Source: Vogesella sp. LIG4 (lineage in GTDB: Bacteria; Pseudomonadota; Gammaproteobacteria; Burkholderiales; Chromobacteriaceae). From it: a stretch of DNA of 64,000 bases. Below are positions 62,235 to 64,000 of this stretch, piece after piece (position 1 is the stretch's first letter; every line of letters starts with the position of its first letter). The notes under the pieces were generated by a model. It was not told the DNA's origin and did no database searches. It worked only from the letters and a program-made list of their open reading frames with translations. Position numbers and translations under genes: made by a program. The stretch is from contig NZ_LT607802.1 in NCBI RefSeq assembly GCF_900090205.1, positions 651,746 to 715,745 on the forward strand, given 5' to 3'.

Positions 62235-62264
62235 ACGCCTTGCCGTCCATGCGCAAGGCGTTTG
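62235..62264 (+). terminator. Terminator after tRNA-Arg
   Basis: ACGCCTTGC...GCGCAAGGCGT hairpin followed by TTTGTATTT, 8 bp after the tRNA. Confidence 0.78.
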
Positions 62265-62267
62265 TAT

Positions 62268-62465
62268 TTATCCCCCCGATTCCAGTACCTCCACCACCCT
62301 GCTGCGTCGCATTTGCGATTCAAGATACTGCCGAATCTCCGCTCGCAGCGGATGGCGGTGAATCTGCAGCATCAGCTGCGCCGCCTGTAATGCATGCTCC
62401 CGCGTCGGATGCAGCGCCCCCTCATCAACCCCAAATACCCTGGAAACCAGCCTCAGGCGAAACAT
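62268..62465 (-). CDS. Possible small hypothetical protein
   Basis: A 65-residue frame beginning MFRLRLVSRVFGVDEG with a plausible amphipathic helix (REHALQAAQLMLQIHRHPLRAEIRQYLES). No ribosome-binding site is visible and no family is recognised. It sits in a 549-bp gap between tRNA-Arg and the Nudix gene; the remaining bases of the gap, which are AT-richer from 62460 to 62740, show nothing else. Confidence 0.3.
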   Translation of the reverse strand: MFRLRLVSRVFGVDEGALHPTREHALQAAQLMLQIHRHPLRAEIRQYLESQMRRSRVVEVLESGG

Positions 62466-62776
62466 CGTTATTCACACCGTATTGTTGCAACACTTGCCCT
62501 GGTAAACGGTAGGCTGATTCGATGACAAACTCGATAAGCAAGATACCTTGGCCCAGCTGCCTGTCGAACAATCAGCCAAACAAACGCCGTTCCGGCGGCC
62601 ATTCTCATTACAAAATCATAAAGTGCTGCAGCACTTGCACCACAAGCCGGCGAGCAAGCATGCAACACCCACCAGCCATTCACAGCGCAAAATACTGCAA
62701 AACCGGGGGCCAAGCCCCACGGCCCGGCATTTTCTCCGTAAGATGTCGCCTTCGTTTAATACCTGGTGGGTAAATC

Positions 62777-63655
62777 ATGCAAGCGCGAGCGGTCGCCAGT
62801 GCTTTACAGCAGATGATCGAATACGACAAGACCGGCTTCGTTCCGCTCCATGTCGCAGGCGAGCCCCTGGGCTGCGTCAACCAGCAGTGGCTGCAAAGGC
62901 TGCAGGCGGAATATAGTTCGCTGTTCCGCCTGGAACAAGGTGTACTGACCGCGCTACCCGCTGCGCATGATTTTGCCGAACGCAGCCGCCAGCTTGCCCA
63001 GACCGCCACCCAGTGGCGTGATGCCGGTTGGCTGAATGGTTGGCGCAACGAGAAATTCATGGCCTATTTCCAGGACGGCACCCCCTGTTTTGAAATGGAG
63101 CGCGCTGCATTCCGCCCGCTGGGTCTCACCAGCCGCGCCGTACACCTGAATGGCCTCACCCGCATGCCGGATGGCGAAATCCGCATGTGGATCGGCAGAC
63201 GCAGCCCGTTCAAGGACGTTGCCCCGAATCGCCTCGACAACCTGATGGGTGGTGGCATTGCCGCCGGAGAAACCCTGCAGGTGGCACTGGAGCGCGAAGG
63301 CTGGGAAGAAGCAGGTATTCCGGCCAGCAAGCTCGAACTGCTGCCACAGGCCGCCCTGCTGCTGGCCGAGCGCCCGGTAGCCCGTGGCCTGCACCGCGAA
63401 TGGCTGCACGTCTTCGACGTCTGGCTGGATACGCAGGAAATCCCGCAGAATCAGGATGGAGAAGTGGAAGCCCACCTGCTGATGCCGCTGGCAGAAGTGG
63501 AGCAACACCTCATCAACGGGCAGTTCATGAGCGATGCCGCCCTGGCCGCCATCGACTGTATGGCGCGCCTTGGCTATTGGGGCCAGGACGCGGCACTCGA
63601 TGCCCTGCTGGCGCAAGTACGCGCCCCGATAGGCAGCGATATCGCCATTCGCTGA
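62777..63655 (+). CDS. Nudix hydrolase with thiamine-pyrophosphokinase-like N-domain (DUF4743)
   Basis: A 292-residue protein. The N-terminal 115 residues resemble the DUF4743 region found before Nudix domains in thiamine-pyrophosphokinase-related proteins. The Nudix box is GGIAAGETLQVALEREGWEE at about residues 158-177, followed by AGI; the hydrophobic position after RE is Gly. Yeast relatives act on oxidised thiamine diphosphates; the substrate here is not known. Confidence 0.87.
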   Translation: MQARAVASALQQMIEYDKTGFVPLHVAGEPLGCVNQQWLQRLQAEYSSLFRLEQGVLTALPAAHDFAERSRQLAQTATQWRDAGWLNGWRNEKFMAYFQDGTPCFEMERAAFRPLGLTSRAVHLNGLTRMPDGEIRMWIGRRSPFKDVAPNRLDNLMGGGIAAGETLQVALEREGWEEAGIPASKLELLPQAALLLAERPVARGLHREWLHVFDVWLDTQEIPQNQDGEVEAHLLMPLAEVEQHLINGQFMSDAALAAIDCMARLGYWGQDAALDALLAQVRAPIGSDIAIR

Positions 63656-63677
63656 TCAGCCCGCAGCGCACGCTACT

Positions 63678-63703
63678 AAGCCCGCATCAGCGGGCTTTTT
63701 GTT
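63678..63703 (+). terminator. Terminator after the Nudix gene
   Basis: AAGCCCGC/GCGGGCTT, ATCA loop, then TTTTTG. Confidence 0.9.
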
Positions 63704-63718
63704 TGACTGATGCGAATC

Positions 63719-63738
63719 TACGGCCAACGTTGGCCGCA
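63719..63738. repeat. TGCGGCCAAC palindrome, one arm degenerate
   Basis: TACGGCCAACGTTGGCCGCA: the left arm has TAC for TGC, the right arm is exact. It lies between the Nudix terminator and the rRNA terminator. Confidence 0.85.
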
Positions 63739-63812
63739 AGGGTGGCGGTGTCGTCGGGCTGGGATGAGGGCGCGGGCGCTGCGGTAAATGCTGGCCCACG
63801 CCGCAAAGCACA

Positions 63813-63842
63813 AAGCCCAGCTTGATTTCTCAAGCTGGGCTT
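63813..63842 (-). terminator. rRNA operon terminator
   Basis: AAGCCCAGCTTG/CAAGCTGGGCTT with a 6-base loop, 12 bases beyond the 3' end of 5S rRNA, followed on the minus strand by TGTGCTTTG. Confidence 0.85.
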
Positions 63843-63853
63843 CTTGTGGGGGA

Positions 63854-63968
63854 GTCTGGCGGTGTCCTACTTTCACACGGGTATCCGCACTATCATCGGC
63901 GCTGAGGCGTTTCACGGTCCTGTTCGGAATGGGAAGGCGTGGGACCACCTCGCTATGGCCACCAGACA
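63854..63968 (-). rRNA. rrf: 5S ribosomal RNA
   Basis: About 115 nt. On the minus strand it begins TGTCTGGTGGCCATAGCGAG, has the loop region CCGAACAGGACCGTGAAACG and ends CACCGCCAGAC, pairing with the 5' end. It marks the 3' end of an rRNA operon whose 23S and 16S genes would lie past the right edge. Confidence 0.94.
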
Positions 63969-64000
63969 TAAACTGTCATCAAACTGTCGAAGCCTTACCA

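Overview
The window looks like chromosomal DNA of a Neisseriales-type betaproteobacterium, probably a Chromobacteriaceae relative such as Vogesella or Chromobacterium. This rests on high GC content and on familiar neighbourhoods: glnK-amtB, petABC-sspA-sspB, groSL under a CIRCE operator, gltB-gltD, and lolB-ispE-tRNA-Gln-tRNA-Gln-prs-rplY-pth. The genus is inferred, not shown by the sequence.

Layout. 1-7.8 kb: the N-terminal part of comM, ubiK, the ammonium module glnK-amtB behind a sigma-54 promoter, sspB/sspA, the cytochrome bc1 genes, and a Nif3-type protein. 7.9-10.05 kb: groL and groS (minus strand) with sigma-32 and CIRCE signals. 10.2-21.6 kb: an AT-richer surface-polysaccharide cluster with galE, wecB, five glycosyltransferases and a MurJ-like flippase, then a decayed IS256-family element and a convergent WecA-like initiating transferase. 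21.7-27.9 kb: glutamate synthase. 28.1-32.5 kb: a cardiolipin-synthase-like phospholipase D and a large Orn/Lys/Arg decarboxylase. 32.7-35.5 kb: a solute-binding protein, histidine kinase and FixJ-type regulator. 35.6-38.2 kb: a secreted GlcG/HbpS-type protein and a Cys/Met-metabolism PLP enzyme between two copies of a 254-bp direct repeat. 38.3-45.8 kb: amino-acid uptake genes, ferredoxin-NADP reductase, dimethylarginine hydrolase, a second ABC importer set, an AotO/AstE-like hydrolase and an Lrp regulator. 46-64 kb: housekeeping genes (ychF, pth, rplY, prs, two tRNA-Gln, ispE, lolB, a TPR lipoprotein, mutM, an acyltransferase, dctA, apaH, rep, a dihaem cytochrome c, tRNA-Arg, a Nudix hydrolase) and the 5S end of an rRNA operon at the right edge.

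The most notable signal is not a gene. The 10-mer TGCGGCCAAC (extended form TGCGGCCAACCTT) occurs about 38 times on both strands, often in intergenic inverted pairs next to stop codons, and is absent from the polysaccharide cluster. It behaves like the DNA uptake sequences of Neisseria and Pasteurellaceae but has a different core. Two further dispersed repeats (a 142-bp element with terminal inverted repeats abutting stop codons, and a 254-bp structured repeat) and several long C/G tracts inside surface-glycan genes are also worth attention.

Functionally, much of the window concerns nitrogen and amino-acid economy: ammonium uptake and sensing, glutamate synthesis, basic amino-acid decarboxylation, dimethylarginine hydrolysis and amino-acid import. 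The rest covers respiration, envelope building and translation.
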